From: Blautia glucerasea
GTDB lineage: Bacteria; Bacillota; Clostridia; Lachnospirales; Lachnospiraceae
Reading direction: 5' to 3'
Assembly: GCF_020537505.1 (NCBI RefSeq)
Contig: NZ_JAJBMO010000004.1
Coordinates: 62,001-126,000 of the forward strand
DNA length: 64,000 bases
Part shown: positions 16,712 through 26,413 of the stretch, one piece after another
Position numbering within the stretch: the stretch's first letter is position 1
Layout of the letters: each line of letters opens with the position of its first letter
Translations under genes and position numbers: made by a program
Notes under the pieces: generated by a model
Seen by the model: only the letters and a program-made list of their open reading frames with translations
The model's database searches: none
What the model was told of the DNA's origin: nothing

Positions 16712-17171
16712 AGCATTTTCCTCTTTCCTGTTTCTTTAACAAATCCATATACTTCAACAGATACTGTTCATAGCATGGACAATATCCTTCAAATTTCTCT
16801 TTCCTACTATAGCAATAAATCACCTCAATGTCCAGAATGAGTTGCCTGGTTTCTCAATTCTACAACATCCTTCATGGATTATTGTTGTTTTCTGGCTCAT
16901 TTCGTCATTTTGTGACAATTTAATTTCGATTTTTTAGTTTCGATTTTTCGATTTTTACAAAAAACTCTTGCAAAATGCAAACGATTCGTGTATTCTATTA
17001 AACGGACGGTTTTTCTTATATTTGATTTCTACTTAACATTTGTTTTTCATATACGGTTTTTAGTGCGCAGAATACCATAGTCCCTCCCAAAGCTTCTACT
17101 GGAATACTGCACTCTAAAAATAAAAGACTCTCGGGCTCGTTTGAGTTCCGAGAGTTTTTATTTTCTTGGGC
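16712..17171. other. Intergenic region with direct repeats and a terminator
   Basis: No gene seen. TTTCGATTTTT occurs three times in tandem at 16924-16957, a low-complexity run upstream of the AAA gene. A bidirectional terminator sits at 17117-17165. The rest is AT-rich, without a convincing promoter. Confidence 0.5.
17117..17165. terminator. Bidirectional terminator after the cysteine-cluster gene
   Basis: ACTCTCGG (17127-17134) pairs with CCGAGAGT (17148-17155), flanked by AAAATAAAAG on one side and TTTTTATTTTC on the other. Confidence 0.85.
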
Positions 17172-17849
17172 TTACGCCAGACTTAAAAGCTCTTTTCCTT
17201 CTGTCAGTCTCTCCTGAAATTGTTCATAGAAATCCCTATTTTCCGCATAAGGCTTCATATAAAAACGGTTCACCACATAAAGATTCAGGTTCTTGATCAG
17301 CTGGACATCTGTGGCGTTGTAAAGCACTTCCTGCACATCCAGTAGAAAATAATGCCAGTCCGCCACAAATTTCTCATACTGACGAAGATCCGGTGTGTCG
17401 ATCCATTTCTTCACCTTGATCTTGCTGCGGCTTGTCTTTTTGCACTCATGGATCTGCAGAAAATATTTAAATCCCCCATTTTCATAGAAACGTCCCAAAG
17501 GGAAAAGCCTGCAAAAACCAGGGCGGAAGCTGTGGATACTACAGCGGCCCTGCTCATTTAAGAAAACGCAGCATTCGTTTTTCCCGGTCATGCAAAGGTG
17601 AGGCAGGATATTCCCATCCATAGCATCAAACTGGATCAGCCCCTGGCTTACCAGCTCCTGAGGTGCTTTTCCCAGATTTCTGCAAAGGCGGTACACATCC
17701 ATGGGATCCAGTACAACGGAGTCTCCCATTCCCTCACAGCAATCATGACAGCCTGCACAATCCTGGCAGTCTGCTTTTACCATATCATTTAATCCATAAA
17801 GTCTTCCGTCGGAAATCTCTTCCAAAGATACTTCTCGGCGCATATGCAA
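17172..17849 (-). CDS. YkgJ family cysteine cluster protein
   Basis: 225 residues. It has an N-terminal CQDCAGCHDCC cluster (about 29-39), then CMTGKNECCVFLNEQGRCSIHSFRPGFCRLFPLG, the CxxxCC...C...RPxxCRxFP pattern of the YkgJ/zinc- or iron-chelating family. It probably binds a metal or an Fe-S centre; the biological role of the family is unknown. Located just downstream of topB on the same strand. Confidence 0.88.
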   Translation of the reverse strand: MHMRREVSLEEISDGRLYGLNDMVKADCQDCAGCHDCCEGMGDSVVLDPMDVYRLCRNLGKAPQELVSQGLIQFDAMDGNILPHLCMTGKNECCVFLNEQGRCSIHSFRPGFCRLFPLGRFYENGGFKYFLQIHECKKTSRSKIKVKKWIDTPDLRQYEKFVADWHYFLLDVQEVLYNATDVQLIKNLNLYVVNRFYMKPYAENRDFYEQFQERLTEGKELLSLA

Positions 17850-17967
17850 ATTCCTCTTTCTTATATTATTCTATTTTTTCCGGCAAAATCAATCAGCTGT
17901 TCTATACCTACAACACATCCACAACTGGCAGATGTATTTTCGAATTCAAATTATCTATCCTTTATAT

Positions 17968-20166
17968 TTACAGCTTAATTCCTGACAACGCCTGTGCAAA
18001 CGCATTGTTCACCGGCTCATTGGCCTCTTTCTGCTGCCTGCGCAGATAATTCTGTACATCCCGCCTGCCAACCCCTGCGCCCTCTTTCTGGCGTCTTGCC
18101 TGGAATGCGGAAAGTTTCTCCTTGTAGCCGCACTGACATACAAAGGTCTCTTCTTTTCCCTTCACATACATTTCCATGCGCTTATGACACTTCGGACAGC
18201 GGGCATTTGTGGTACGGGAAATGGTCTCCCGGTAACCGCACTCCCTGTCCTGGCATACCAGCATTTTGCTGTTTTTGCCGTTGACCGCCAGAAGCTTTTT
18301 ACCACAGCGAGGACATACCTTGTTGGTAAGATTGTCATGGCGGAAGGTGCCCTCCCCAGCTTTAATCTCATTTACGATCTCACAGGTATAGTCCCGGATT
18401 TCGTGGAGAAAATCACCCTGGCGGATCTTGCCCTTTGCGATCTGGGAAAGCTTCATCTCCCAGTCAGCGGTAAGCTCGGGCTTTTTCAGATCCTCGGGAA
18501 CCAGTTCCAGAAGCTGCTTTGCCTTGGAGGTGATGTGGATCTCATTGCCCTTTTTCTCCATCATAAAGGAGTGGAAAAGTTTCTCAATAATGTCTGCTCT
18601 TGTGGCTACCGTTCCAAGACCACCAGTCTCACCAATGGTTTTCACCGCTTCTCTATCCCTGGTCTCCATATATTTCACCGGATTTTCCATGGCTGCAAGA
18701 AGGGTTGCCTCGGTAAATCTGGCTGGAGGCTTGGTTTTTCCTGTATTTAAAGAGGTTTTCAGAACCTTTAACCTGATTCCGGCTTTCAGTTCAGGAAGGC
18801 GCTGGTCTTTCAGTTTTCTCTCATCTTCCACCTCTTCTTCACAATCATCCTCCAGGCTGCCCTCATAGACTTCCTTCCAGCCCTGGCTTTTTACCACCTT
18901 ACCGCTGGCTGCAAAGATTTCCCCGGCAGCTTTTGCCTCCATATTTACCTGCTCGTACAAAAACGCTGGATAAAGAACCGCAAGGAAACGACGGACAACC
19001 ATGTCATAAATCTTCCGTTCCTCATTTGTCATGTGATCCAGCTGGACAAACTGCTCGGTGGGAATGATTGCATGGTGGTCACTGACCTTCTTATCATCTA
19101 CAAAGCTCCCGTTCACCTGAACAGGCCCGTTCATAAGTGCACCAGCCAGCTTCCTGTATGGGCCGACTCCGCAGGCTTTCAGCCTTTCCCTGATAGTTGG
19201 CACTATATCCCTGCCGATATATCTGGAATCGGTTCTGGGATAGGTGAGCACCTTGTGATTCTCGTAAAGGCGCTGCATGATATTCAAGGTTTCCTTTGCA
19301 GAAAAACCATATTTCTGGTTGGCTTCCCGTTGCAGGGTTGTCAGATCGTATAGCCCTGGAGCCATGGTCTTTTTCGCTTTTTTCTCCACATTGGTTACTT
19401 CCAGGGAGGCATTCTCCAGCTTACCTTTTATCTGTTCTGCCTTTTCCCTGGAAAAAGTGCGGAAGCTTCTTGTCTTCTCCTCACACCAGGTCCATTTCAC
19501 ATCCTGGGTTTCCAGGGAAATGCCATAGTATTCTTTTGGCACAAATTTACGGATCTCTTCCTCCCTTTTCTGGATCATGGCAAGAGTCGGAGTCTGCACA
19601 CGGCCGCAGGAAAGCTGGGCATTATATTTACAGGTAAGGGCTCTGGTGCCGTTCATTCCCACCAGCCAGTCTGCCTCTGCCCTGGCAACAGCTGCCCGGT
19701 AAAGGTTGTCATAATCATGTCCATTCTTCAGATTAGCAAAGCCTTCTTTGATCGCCTTGTCTGTAACAGAGGAAATCCACAGCCTTTTGATCGGCTTATG
19801 GCAGCCTGCCTTTTCCAAAATCCAGCGGGCAACCAGTTCTCCCTCACGGCCTGCATCTGTGGCAATGATGATTTCTTCAATGTCTTTTCGAAAAAGCTGG
19901 GCTTTCACGATGGAAAACTGCTTGCCTGTCTGACGGATGACCACCAGCTTCATGTCTTTGGGAAGCATAGGAAGGGTTGCTATCTCCCACTTTTCGTATT
20001 TCTTATCGTATTCTTCCGGATCTGCCAGAGTCACAAGATGTCCCAGTGCCCAGGTGACCACATATTTTTTGCCCTCGAGAACACCGCCATTCTTCTGGTT
20101 CGCACCCAGAACACGGGCAATATCTCTGGCAACGGATGGTTTTTCCGCGATTACAAGTGATTTCAT
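17968..20166 (-). CDS. topB: DNA topoisomerase III
   Basis: 732 residues, type IA topoisomerase. The TOPRIM opening MKSLVIAEKPSVARDIARVL is followed by DAGREGE and the active-site motif YPRTDSRYIG (about 314-323). Two zinc-finger-like Cys clusters (CPRCGKK...CQDREC and CPKCHKR...CQCG) close the core. It decatenates and relaxes negatively supercoiled DNA. Length and motifs fit the chromosomal TopB of Firmicutes and not a short plasmid form. Confidence 0.96.
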   Translation of the reverse strand: MKSLVIAEKPSVARDIARVLGANQKNGGVLEGKKYVVTWALGHLVTLADPEEYDKKYEKWEIATLPMLPKDMKLVVIRQTGKQFSIVKAQLFRKDIEEIIIATDAGREGELVARWILEKAGCHKPIKRLWISSVTDKAIKEGFANLKNGHDYDNLYRAAVARAEADWLVGMNGTRALTCKYNAQLSCGRVQTPTLAMIQKREEEIRKFVPKEYYGISLETQDVKWTWCEEKTRSFRTFSREKAEQIKGKLENASLEVTNVEKKAKKTMAPGLYDLTTLQREANQKYGFSAKETLNIMQRLYENHKVLTYPRTDSRYIGRDIVPTIRERLKACGVGPYRKLAGALMNGPVQVNGSFVDDKKVSDHHAIIPTEQFVQLDHMTNEERKIYDMVVRRFLAVLYPAFLYEQVNMEAKAAGEIFAASGKVVKSQGWKEVYEGSLEDDCEEEVEDERKLKDQRLPELKAGIRLKVLKTSLNTGKTKPPARFTEATLLAAMENPVKYMETRDREAVKTIGETGGLGTVATRADIIEKLFHSFMMEKKGNEIHITSKAKQLLELVPEDLKKPELTADWEMKLSQIAKGKIRQGDFLHEIRDYTCEIVNEIKAGEGTFRHDNLTNKVCPRCGKKLLAVNGKNSKMLVCQDRECGYRETISRTTNARCPKCHKRMEMYVKGKEETFVCQCGYKEKLSAFQARRQKEGAGVGRRDVQNYLRRQQKEANEPVNNAFAQALSGIKL

Positions 20167-20384
20167 ATCATTCTCCTGATCGGTTTTAATATTTGCTTCA
20201 CAAACTTGTAGCTATTATAACACACTTCAGAAAATTTTAAGAATATTTTGTTAAAATTAATTTGTAATAAAAGCCAACGGATGGTATTATGAAACCATAA
20301 AAGACAGAGAATTCATATCGCGATGTTTTAAGTTCTCTGCCTCAGAGCATTTTTTAACATGCTCAAAAAACCTAGGGAGAAATT

Positions 20385-21317
20385 ATGTATTATTTTATTG
20401 TAAATCCAAATTCCCGCTCTGGCAGGGGACGTTCTATCTGGAATAAGATCCACCGGCAGCTTATGCTGCGCGGCGTGGATTTCCAGTACTGCCTTACAAG
20501 ATATTCCGGACATGCCACGGAAATTGCATCTAATGCTTGTGCCCTTGGAACTGCTTCTTCGCCTGTATATATGATTGCAGTTGGAGGTGACGGCACTATT
20601 CACGAGGTGCTTACCGGTATCACCGATTTTGACCGGGTGGTTTTCGGATACATTCCAACCGGCTCCGGCAATGATTTCTGCCGAAGCATGGGACTTCCCT
20701 TTGATCCAATGGAATCTCTGGAATATATTTTAAAGGCCCAGCGTATCAGCCAGATGGATGTTCCTTATCTGATCCGTGAAAATAAGAAGTCACGGTTCGG
20801 CATCAGTACGGGAATCGGATATGACGCAGGTGTTTGCCAGGAGGTTCTGGCTACGCCCCTTAAGAAGGTATTCAATCGTCTTGGACTTGGAAAATTGATC
20901 TACCTGTTCATTGCGTTAAAGCAGCTGATTTTTATCTCTCCTGGGAAACTGACTGTCACTCTTGATAACGAGAAAACATTTTCCTATAACCACGTATATT
21001 TTACAGCGATCATGAATCAGAAATATGAGGGCGGAGGTTTTAAGTTCTGCCCGGAAGCCAGACCAGATGACCGGATTCTGGATGTGATCCTTGTGGAAGG
21101 TGTAAGTAAGATAAAACTTCTGTTTTGTCTGCCTACTGCTTTTTTCGGAAAGCATGTGGGAATCAGAGGGATACATATTTTCACCTGCGGGGATATCCAT
21201 GTGCACAGTGAAGCGCCTCTTCCTATTCATATTGACGGGGAATCTGGGGGAATTCGTAAAGATTTAACAGTTTCTGTTGAAAAAAGCTCTTTAAAAATCC
21301 TTTTACCTGTGATATAA
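20385..21317 (+). CDS. Diacylglycerol/lipid kinase (DagK/YegS family)
   Basis: 310 residues. VGGDGTIHEVLTG is the ATP-binding GGDGT loop and PTGSGNDF the second catalytic signature. NPNSRSGRG at the N-terminus is the usual DAGK_cat opening. It should phosphorylate diacylglycerol or a related lipid alcohol at the membrane. A PAP2 phosphatase follows 68 bases later on the same strand; a kinase and a phosphatase side by side suggest coupled lipid-phosphate turnover. Confidence 0.93.
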   Translation: MYYFIVNPNSRSGRGRSIWNKIHRQLMLRGVDFQYCLTRYSGHATEIASNACALGTASSPVYMIAVGGDGTIHEVLTGITDFDRVVFGYIPTGSGNDFCRSMGLPFDPMESLEYILKAQRISQMDVPYLIRENKKSRFGISTGIGYDAGVCQEVLATPLKKVFNRLGLGKLIYLFIALKQLIFISPGKLTVTLDNEKTFSYNHVYFTAIMNQKYEGGGFKFCPEARPDDRILDVILVEGVSKIKLLFCLPTAFFGKHVGIRGIHIFTCGDIHVHSEAPLPIHIDGESGGIRKDLTVSVEKSSLKILLPVI

Positions 21318-21385
21318 TCTGTCACGATTTTAGAGGCTTGACACTATATAGACAAGATTCTGGATCTGAAAAGGAGTGAAAAAAC

Positions 21386-22075
21386 TTGGCACAATTTATA
21401 AAAAAATATAAGCATGGTCTGATCATACTTGCGTATGCCATTGTTTATCTGATGTTTTTCGGGTATCTTGAACACAGAACGGTACGTGGATTTCATGTGA
21501 TCGACACTGTTTTTGATGATTACATACCATTTTGCGAGTATTTTATTGTCCCCTATCTGTTATGGTTTCCATATCAGATTGTTACAGTTTTATTCTTCAT
21601 CTTCAAGAACAAGAATAAAAAGGAATATTATCAGTTGATTCTCAACATGATGATGGGTATGACCGTTTTCCTGATCGTGTCTTATGTATATCCCAATGTA
21701 CTGCATTTAAGGCCATCGGAGTTTCCAAGGGAGAACGTATTTACGGATATGGTGAAATGGCTGTACCAGACAGATACGCCTACCAATGTACTGCCGAGTA
21801 TTCATGTATTTAATTCTCTGGCTGTTCATATGTCTCTTACCAATTGTGAGGCGCTAAGGGATCATAAGAGGGTAAGGTATGGATCATTGGTTCTTACATT
21901 ACTGATCATCATGTCTACCATGTTCCTGAAGCAGCATTCGGTGATCGATGTTTGCTGTGGAGCTACCTTGGCGCTGTTTGGATATTTGTTTTTCTATCCG
22001 CAGAAAGCGGGGGATGAGGCCAGGGACGTGGCGGTAGAGAGAATCGGACGGAATAATCGCAGGAAACGTTATTAA
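21386..22075 (+). CDS. PAP2 family membrane phosphatase
   Basis: 229 residues, about six membrane helices. The PAP2 triad is present: the PSIHVFNS motif (PSxH) and KQHSVIDVCCG (HxxxD). The first motif is degenerate, with KWLYQTDTPTN in place of KxxxxxxRP. The start is TTG with AAGGAG nine bases upstream; no ATG is in frame nearby. It probably removes phosphate from a lipid such as phosphatidate or an isoprenyl diphosphate, working with the lipid kinase next to it. Confidence 0.87.
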   Translation: MAQFIKKYKHGLIILAYAIVYLMFFGYLEHRTVRGFHVIDTVFDDYIPFCEYFIVPYLLWFPYQIVTVLFFIFKNKNKKEYYQLILNMMMGMTVFLIVSYVYPNVLHLRPSEFPRENVFTDMVKWLYQTDTPTNVLPSIHVFNSLAVHMSLTNCEALRDHKRVRYGSLVLTLLIIMSTMFLKQHSVIDVCCGATLALFGYLFFYPQKAGDEARDVAVERIGRNNRRKRY

Positions 22076-22082
22076 AAACAAG

Positions 22083-22118
22083 GACGCGCACTTCAAGAAA
22101 TTGGAGTGTGCGTTTTTT
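22083..22118 (+). terminator. Terminator after the PAP2 gene
   Basis: ACGCGCACT pairs with AGTGTGCGT and is followed by six T residues. A second, GC-rich inverted region (22140-22215: GGCGC, CGGGCG, GCGGGCGCCC) lies between it and the convergent GT2 gene. Confidence 0.85.
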
Positions 22119-22234
22119 AGTTGCAAAAAAAATCAGCTATTCCGCGCCTATGGCGCTCCCACAGCTGCCGAACGCATTTGCAATCCGGGCGACTCGCTGA
22201 AGCGGGCGCCCTAATTATTGCAAAGTTAAACATT

Positions 22235-23251
22235 TCAGTTAAATCCATAAAACTTCTGGCAGAGCTTGTAAGCTGCTACAGAGACCTTGCGTCCGCTGCG
22301 GCCTGGGAGGTTCATGAAGTTGCCCATGAGGCTGTGACGAAGTTTTCCGTAGAGGGCACGGTTAGTGGAACGGATGTACTCGAGAAGCTCTTTCTTCTTT
22401 TCCAGGGCTTCTTTTGTACCGGAGCGGATCAGCATGATAGAGGAAATGGTAGTGATAATGTCCAGGTAGCTGATCATGTAAGCTCTAGTGCGTTTATTCA
22501 TGCTTCCACTGCTGTTGTAAGAGTTTACCATCAGTTTGTTTACGCGGAGCTGCTGGTCGATTCGGCGGATCATAACTGCCTCGTTTACAGACTGGTCGTC
22601 ACGGCCGATAAAGTAGCGGTAGAAATTGGTGTCCAGGTAGTACATATTCTGTACATATGGCAGCGGATCAAAGGCGAAAATATTGTCTACGTAGAAGGTG
22701 TGCTCTGGCAGAGTCAGATTGCACTCAAGAAGCAGCTGGGTACGGTAGATCATGGAATGCATAAGAAGATATTTTCCCTTTGGCATGTGGCCTACTTCAT
22801 TCCAGGTAAAAATCTGGTTCACTGGCAGGCAGTGGCGGTACTGCATAACTTTCTTGCGGGCAGCACCCTGTTTCTCATATACGAAATTGCTGATAAGAAG
22901 GTCAACGGTCTTGGAGCCTTTTACCAGTTCTTCCAGGTTTTTCAGAATTTCTTTGTAGGACTCTTCATTTACCCAGTCATCGCTGTCTACAACCTTGAAA
23001 TAAAGCCCCTGTGCGTTGTGGATACCAGTATTTACGGCACCTCCGTGTCCAAGGTTTGGCTGATGGATAGCGCGGACGATTCCCGGATATTTCTCCTGGT
23101 ACTCATCTGCGATTTCTGCAGTTCTGTCTTTGGAACCGTCGTCAATCACAAGAATCTCTACTTCATCTCCTCCTGGCAAAAGGGATTTGATACAGTTCTC
23201 CATATATGCTTCAGAATTATAGCATGGAATTGCTATGCTCAGTAATTTCAT
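22235..23251 (-). CDS. Glycosyltransferase family 2
   Basis: 338 residues, GT-A fold. SIAIPCYNSEAYMENCIKSL opens it, IDDGSKDRT and the metal-binding DSDDW follow, and GHGGAVNTGI is the acceptor loop. No membrane helix, so it probably acts at the cytosolic face. Its ATG overlaps the end of mutY by 4 bases, and mutY overlaps sfsA the same way; this three-gene coupling places a surface-sugar gene with DNA-related genes, probably for expression and not for function. Confidence 0.9.
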   Translation of the reverse strand: MKLLSIAIPCYNSEAYMENCIKSLLPGGDEVEILVIDDGSKDRTAEIADEYQEKYPGIVRAIHQPNLGHGGAVNTGIHNAQGLYFKVVDSDDWVNEESYKEILKNLEELVKGSKTVDLLISNFVYEKQGAARKKVMQYRHCLPVNQIFTWNEVGHMPKGKYLLMHSMIYRTQLLLECNLTLPEHTFYVDNIFAFDPLPYVQNMYYLDTNFYRYFIGRDDQSVNEAVMIRRIDQQLRVNKLMVNSYNSSGSMNKRTRAYMISYLDIITTISSIMLIRSGTKEALEKKKELLEYIRSTNRALYGKLRHSLMGNFMNLPGRSGRKVSVAAYKLCQKFYGFN

Positions 23252-24303
23252 TGATTTTCCTCCTTCATGTATTTCACATAAGCGCCAAACGCAGAAGGTA
23301 TGGCGTAGTTTCTCTCTGATTCTTTTTTATCTGCAAAAAGGATTTCCGGGGCATATGTCTGTTCTAAGGATGACACACGGATCCGGTATGCTTTCATTCT
23401 CCACTCAATGTGGGAAAAAATATGCCTGGCTTCTGGAAGTTCTTCTATATATAAGGGTTCTGTGCCAAGCTCTTTCACGTATTCCAGGGCTTCCTCACGG
23501 TTAAGGTAGCCTTCTGTATTGGGAAGCTCGTATAATCCGGCAAGAAGACCTTTCGGCGGCCGCTTGCGGATTGCTGTACAGCTTCCATCCTGGATCACAA
23601 GGACCGTCCGCTCTTCCACCGCTCTTGGCTTCTTTGGCGCTTTCACAGGATACTTCTCCATAGTGCCGTGAAGCCCCGCCTGGCAAAAGCTTCTCACAGG
23701 ACAAAGTTCACATTTGGGCTGTCCGTTGGGGACGCACACCACTGCTCCAAGCTCCATCATGGCCTGGTTAAAATCACCAGGACGATCCTTCGGGATTATT
23801 TCCTGCAATGCACTTTCGGTCTTTTTGCGAAATGCTGGCCTGGTTATATCCTCCGGATCTTCAGTCATTCTGGTTACCACACGGAAAACATTTCCATCTA
23901 CGGCAGGCACCACAATGCCATATGCAATAGAAGCAATAGCGCCTGCAGTGTAGCTTCCTATACCCTTTAACGAGATAAGAAGGGAAAAATCTTCAGGAAG
24001 TCTGCCATTATATTTTTCTACCATCTCCTGTGCTGCCAGCTGCATGTTGCGCACACGGCTGTAATAGCCAAGGCCTTCCCACAGCTTCAACAGTTTTTCT
24101 TCTGGACAGGCTGCCAGGGCTGGTATATCTGGAAGCTCCCTGATAAATCGTTCAAAATAGGGCTTTACAGCTTCCACACGGGTCTGCTGGAGCATGATCT
24201 CGGACACCCAGGTGTAATAGGCGTTATGCTTATCACGCCAGGGAAGGATCCGCTTGTTCTCATCATACCACGCCAAAAGAGGCTGTATAAACTCATCTGT
24301 CAT
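23248..24303 (-). CDS. mutY: A/G-specific adenine glycosylase
   Basis: About 351 residues. LQQTRVE holds the catalytic Glu; the helix-hairpin-helix LKGIGSYTAGAIASIAYG and VDGNVFRV follow. An iron-sulphur set with spacing C-x7-C-x2-C-x5-C (CVPNGQPKCELCPVRSFC) ends the catalytic core; E. coli MutY has C-x6-C. The Nudix-like C-terminal domain recognises 8-oxoG. The start chosen is the second ATG (24301-24303), which has GGAGG seven bases upstream and overlaps the sfsA stop as ATGA; the longer ORF from 24321 lacks a ribosome site. Confidence 0.95.
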   Translation of the reverse strand: MTDEFIQPLLAWYDENKRILPWRDKHNAYYTWVSEIMLQQTRVEAVKPYFERFIRELPDIPALAACPEEKLLKLWEGLGYYSRVRNMQLAAQEMVEKYNGRLPEDFSLLISLKGIGSYTAGAIASIAYGIVVPAVDGNVFRVVTRMTEDPEDITRPAFRKKTESALQEIIPKDRPGDFNQAMMELGAVVCVPNGQPKCELCPVRSFCQAGLHGTMEKYPVKAPKKPRAVEERTVLVIQDGSCTAIRKRPPKGLLAGLYELPNTEGYLNREEALEYVKELGTEPLYIEELPEARHIFSHIEWRMKAYRIRVSSLEQTYAPEILFADKKESERNYAIPSAFGAYVKYMKEENQ

Positions 24304-24992
24304 TTCGTTTCCTCCAAACATATCGGCACCGGATCCTGGATTTCCATCCTGTCCGGCTCTACCAGACAGTCATAGGCCAGAATATGTACTCCTGCCTTCT
24401 GCGCTTTCTGTAAGGTTTCCCCGAATTCCCAGTGGGTATCCCAGTTGGGCTCAAACCTTGTGAGCCCCTTCATCTGAATAACCAGAAGCAGGTAGGCTTC
24501 ATAGCCATCCTCCATGCAGCGGATCAGCTCTTCCAAGTGCTTCACTCCCCGCGCTGTGGGAGCGTCTGGGAAACGGGCAATATTGTCAGCTTCCAGGGTT
24601 ACCCCTTTCACCTCAATAAAAGCCTTCCTCTTATCTGAACAGGCATACAGATCGAATCTGGAATTTCCATAAGTTTTCTCAGGCGTTACCTGCACTTCTT
24701 CAGGAAAAAGATGACCTGCTTTTACCCACTCTAAGACTGCTTTATTTGGAATCTGGGAATCCATATTAATCAGGCGCCCACCTTTATTCACACAGACCAG
24801 ATCGTATGCGGTCTTCCTGGCCGGATTGCTGCTCTTTTCCAAAAAAATCTGCGCTCCAGGAACCAGAAGTTCCCTGCATCTGCCTGTGTTCTTTACATGA
24901 ACCGTTTCCACCTGACCTGCAATCTCCACATGTGCGATAAAGCGGTTGGGACGGTCAAGGAAGCGGCCTTCTGTAATGTTTTCGTATTTCAT
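24300..24992 (-). CDS. sfsA: SfsA family DNA/RNA nuclease (sugar fermentation stimulation protein)
   Basis: 230 residues, full length. It has the SfsA opening FLDRPNRFIAHVEI, the CRELLVPG turn, AFIEVKGVTLE with the catalytic-site lysine, and the late LIRCMEDGYEAYLLLVIQM block. SfsA proteins have an OB-like N-terminal domain and a PD-(D/E)xK-like nuclease domain. First gene of the sfsA-mutY-GT2 run. Confidence 0.94.
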   Translation of the reverse strand: MKYENITEGRFLDRPNRFIAHVEIAGQVETVHVKNTGRCRELLVPGAQIFLEKSSNPARKTAYDLVCVNKGGRLINMDSQIPNKAVLEWVKAGHLFPEEVQVTPEKTYGNSRFDLYACSDKRKAFIEVKGVTLEADNIARFPDAPTARGVKHLEELIRCMEDGYEAYLLLVIQMKGLTRFEPNWDTHWEFGETLQKAQKAGVHILAYDCLVEPDRMEIQDPVPICLEETK

Positions 24993-25248
24993 TCTTCACC
25001 TCGCGTTACTGTCATTTTTCCTATTGCCCCAGTACAAAACTGACCAGTGGTTCAAAAACAGCAATCGCCTTATTTATCATAACATAAAATCCGCAAAAAG
25101 CCAGTTAAAAATGAAAAAATTGGATCGTAAGAGATTGATTTTTTCACTTTTTCTATATAGAATAGAAAACGTTATTATTCAAAAAACAAGCTAAGCCAAA
25201 ATAATTTAAGAATTTCAACATACCACCAGAAAGGATTAAGAACTTTAA

Positions 25249-25863
25249 ATGGACAGTATTATTTTTGACATTGACGGAACTATATGGAATTCCACAGACG
25301 TGGTTGCTGTCGCGTGGAATGAGATTTTAGAAAAAGAGGGACTTGATATCCGTGTCACTGCTGATCAGCTGAAAGGATTGTTCGGCAGACTGCTTCCGGA
25401 TATTGCAAAGGCAATTATGCCGGAGCTTGACGAAGCGGAACAGCTTCGCATTATTGACCTTTGCTGCCAGGAGGAGCATGAATTGCTTCGCAAGAAGGGA
25501 GCTCCTGTTTATGAGGGGCTGGAGGATACTTTGAAGGAATTAAAAAAACGCTATCCGCTGTTTGTTGTCAGCAACTGCCAGGCAGGATATATTGAGCTCG
25601 TTTTTGAAAAAACAGGGCTTGGAAAATATTTTACCGGACATCTCTGCCCGGGGGATACGGGAGAGGCCAAGGCTGCCAACATCCAGTCTATTGCTAAGAA
25701 ATATCAGCTGAAAGCACCTGTTTATGTGGGGGATACGTTCGGGGATTATCAGGCATGCCTGGAGGCAGGTGTACCATTTGTATTTGCTTCCTATGGGTTC
25801 GGACAGGTGGATACACCGGATTATAGGATTGGGAAACCGGCTGACTTATTGAAATTGTTCTAA
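25249..25863 (+). CDS. HAD family hydrolase (phosphoglycolate-phosphatase-like)
   Basis: 204 residues. The HAD motifs are DIDGTIWNS (residues 7-15), SNCQAG (motif II), a central Lys, and GDTFGD (motif IV). A helical cap of about 60 residues after motif I is the C1 type. It should dephosphorylate a small metabolite; the substrate cannot be told from sequence. Monocistronic, with an AAAGG ribosome site. Confidence 0.88.
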   Translation: MDSIIFDIDGTIWNSTDVVAVAWNEILEKEGLDIRVTADQLKGLFGRLLPDIAKAIMPELDEAEQLRIIDLCCQEEHELLRKKGAPVYEGLEDTLKELKKRYPLFVVSNCQAGYIELVFEKTGLGKYFTGHLCPGDTGEAKAANIQSIAKKYQLKAPVYVGDTFGDYQACLEAGVPFVFASYGFGQVDTPDYRIGKPADLLKLF

Positions 25864-26027
25864 TTCGGACAGAAAATAAATCTTGCCATCTTATTTAAAC
25901 AACAAATTCTCTAATCAAAATCCTCCTCAAGAATATAACAATATTAACATTTTCTATAATATCTGATTCATTTATTACGGAAAGCCAGAAAATTCACACC
26001 AACGCTGGATTTTAATACCTTGCCATA

Positions 26028-26075
26028 TAAAAAGCGCCTGTATATCCATTTTCTAGATATACAGGCGCTTTTTTC
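26028..26075. terminator. Strong bidirectional terminator
   Basis: AAAAAGCGCCTGTATATC pairs perfectly with GATATACAGGCGCTTTTTT. It separates the HAD gene from the convergent small membrane protein. Confidence 0.93.
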
Positions 26076-26078
26076 CTC

Positions 26079-26393
26079 TTATTTCTTACATTTCCTGCGG
26101 ATCAGTACTACCATGATAATGAAAATAATAATTACCACTACCAGGTAAATAATATCATACACATAACTCTTCACTACCATATCCAGTCCGGTGAGGGCTG
26201 CGAATAAGAGCATGGTCACGCCAGATACTTTCTGGACCTTTTTCTCATCGTAAAGCTTCTTACGCTCTGCAGCATTTCCGCCTTTCATCAGAACATCTCC
26301 ATGACCGGTGAGAAGCATCACTCCCATTACGAGAGCTGCTATGGTCAGTATCATGTCAAAGGAATCCATATTCATAATTAACTTATTCTCCAC
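26079..26393 (-). CDS. Small membrane protein, DUF3784-like
   Basis: 104 residues with three hydrophobic segments and a basic tail (RRKCKK). The segment TGHGDVLMKGGNAAERKKLYDEKKV between helices one and two resembles DUF3784 proteins. It lies 21 bases downstream of the L,D-transpeptidase gene on the same strand, and so may be co-transcribed with it. Function unknown. Confidence 0.65.
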   Translation of the reverse strand: MENKLIMNMDSFDMILTIAALVMGVMLLTGHGDVLMKGGNAAERKKLYDEKKVQKVSGVTMLLFAALTGLDMVVKSYVYDIIYLVVVIIIFIIMVVLIRRKCKK

Positions 26394-26413
26394 TTCTTTT
26401 GTGTTATGCTATT

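Noticed and set aside
22121..23245. Long plus-strand ORF of 374 codons
   Set aside because: Fully antisense to the GT2 gene, whose motifs are clear; no domain seen.
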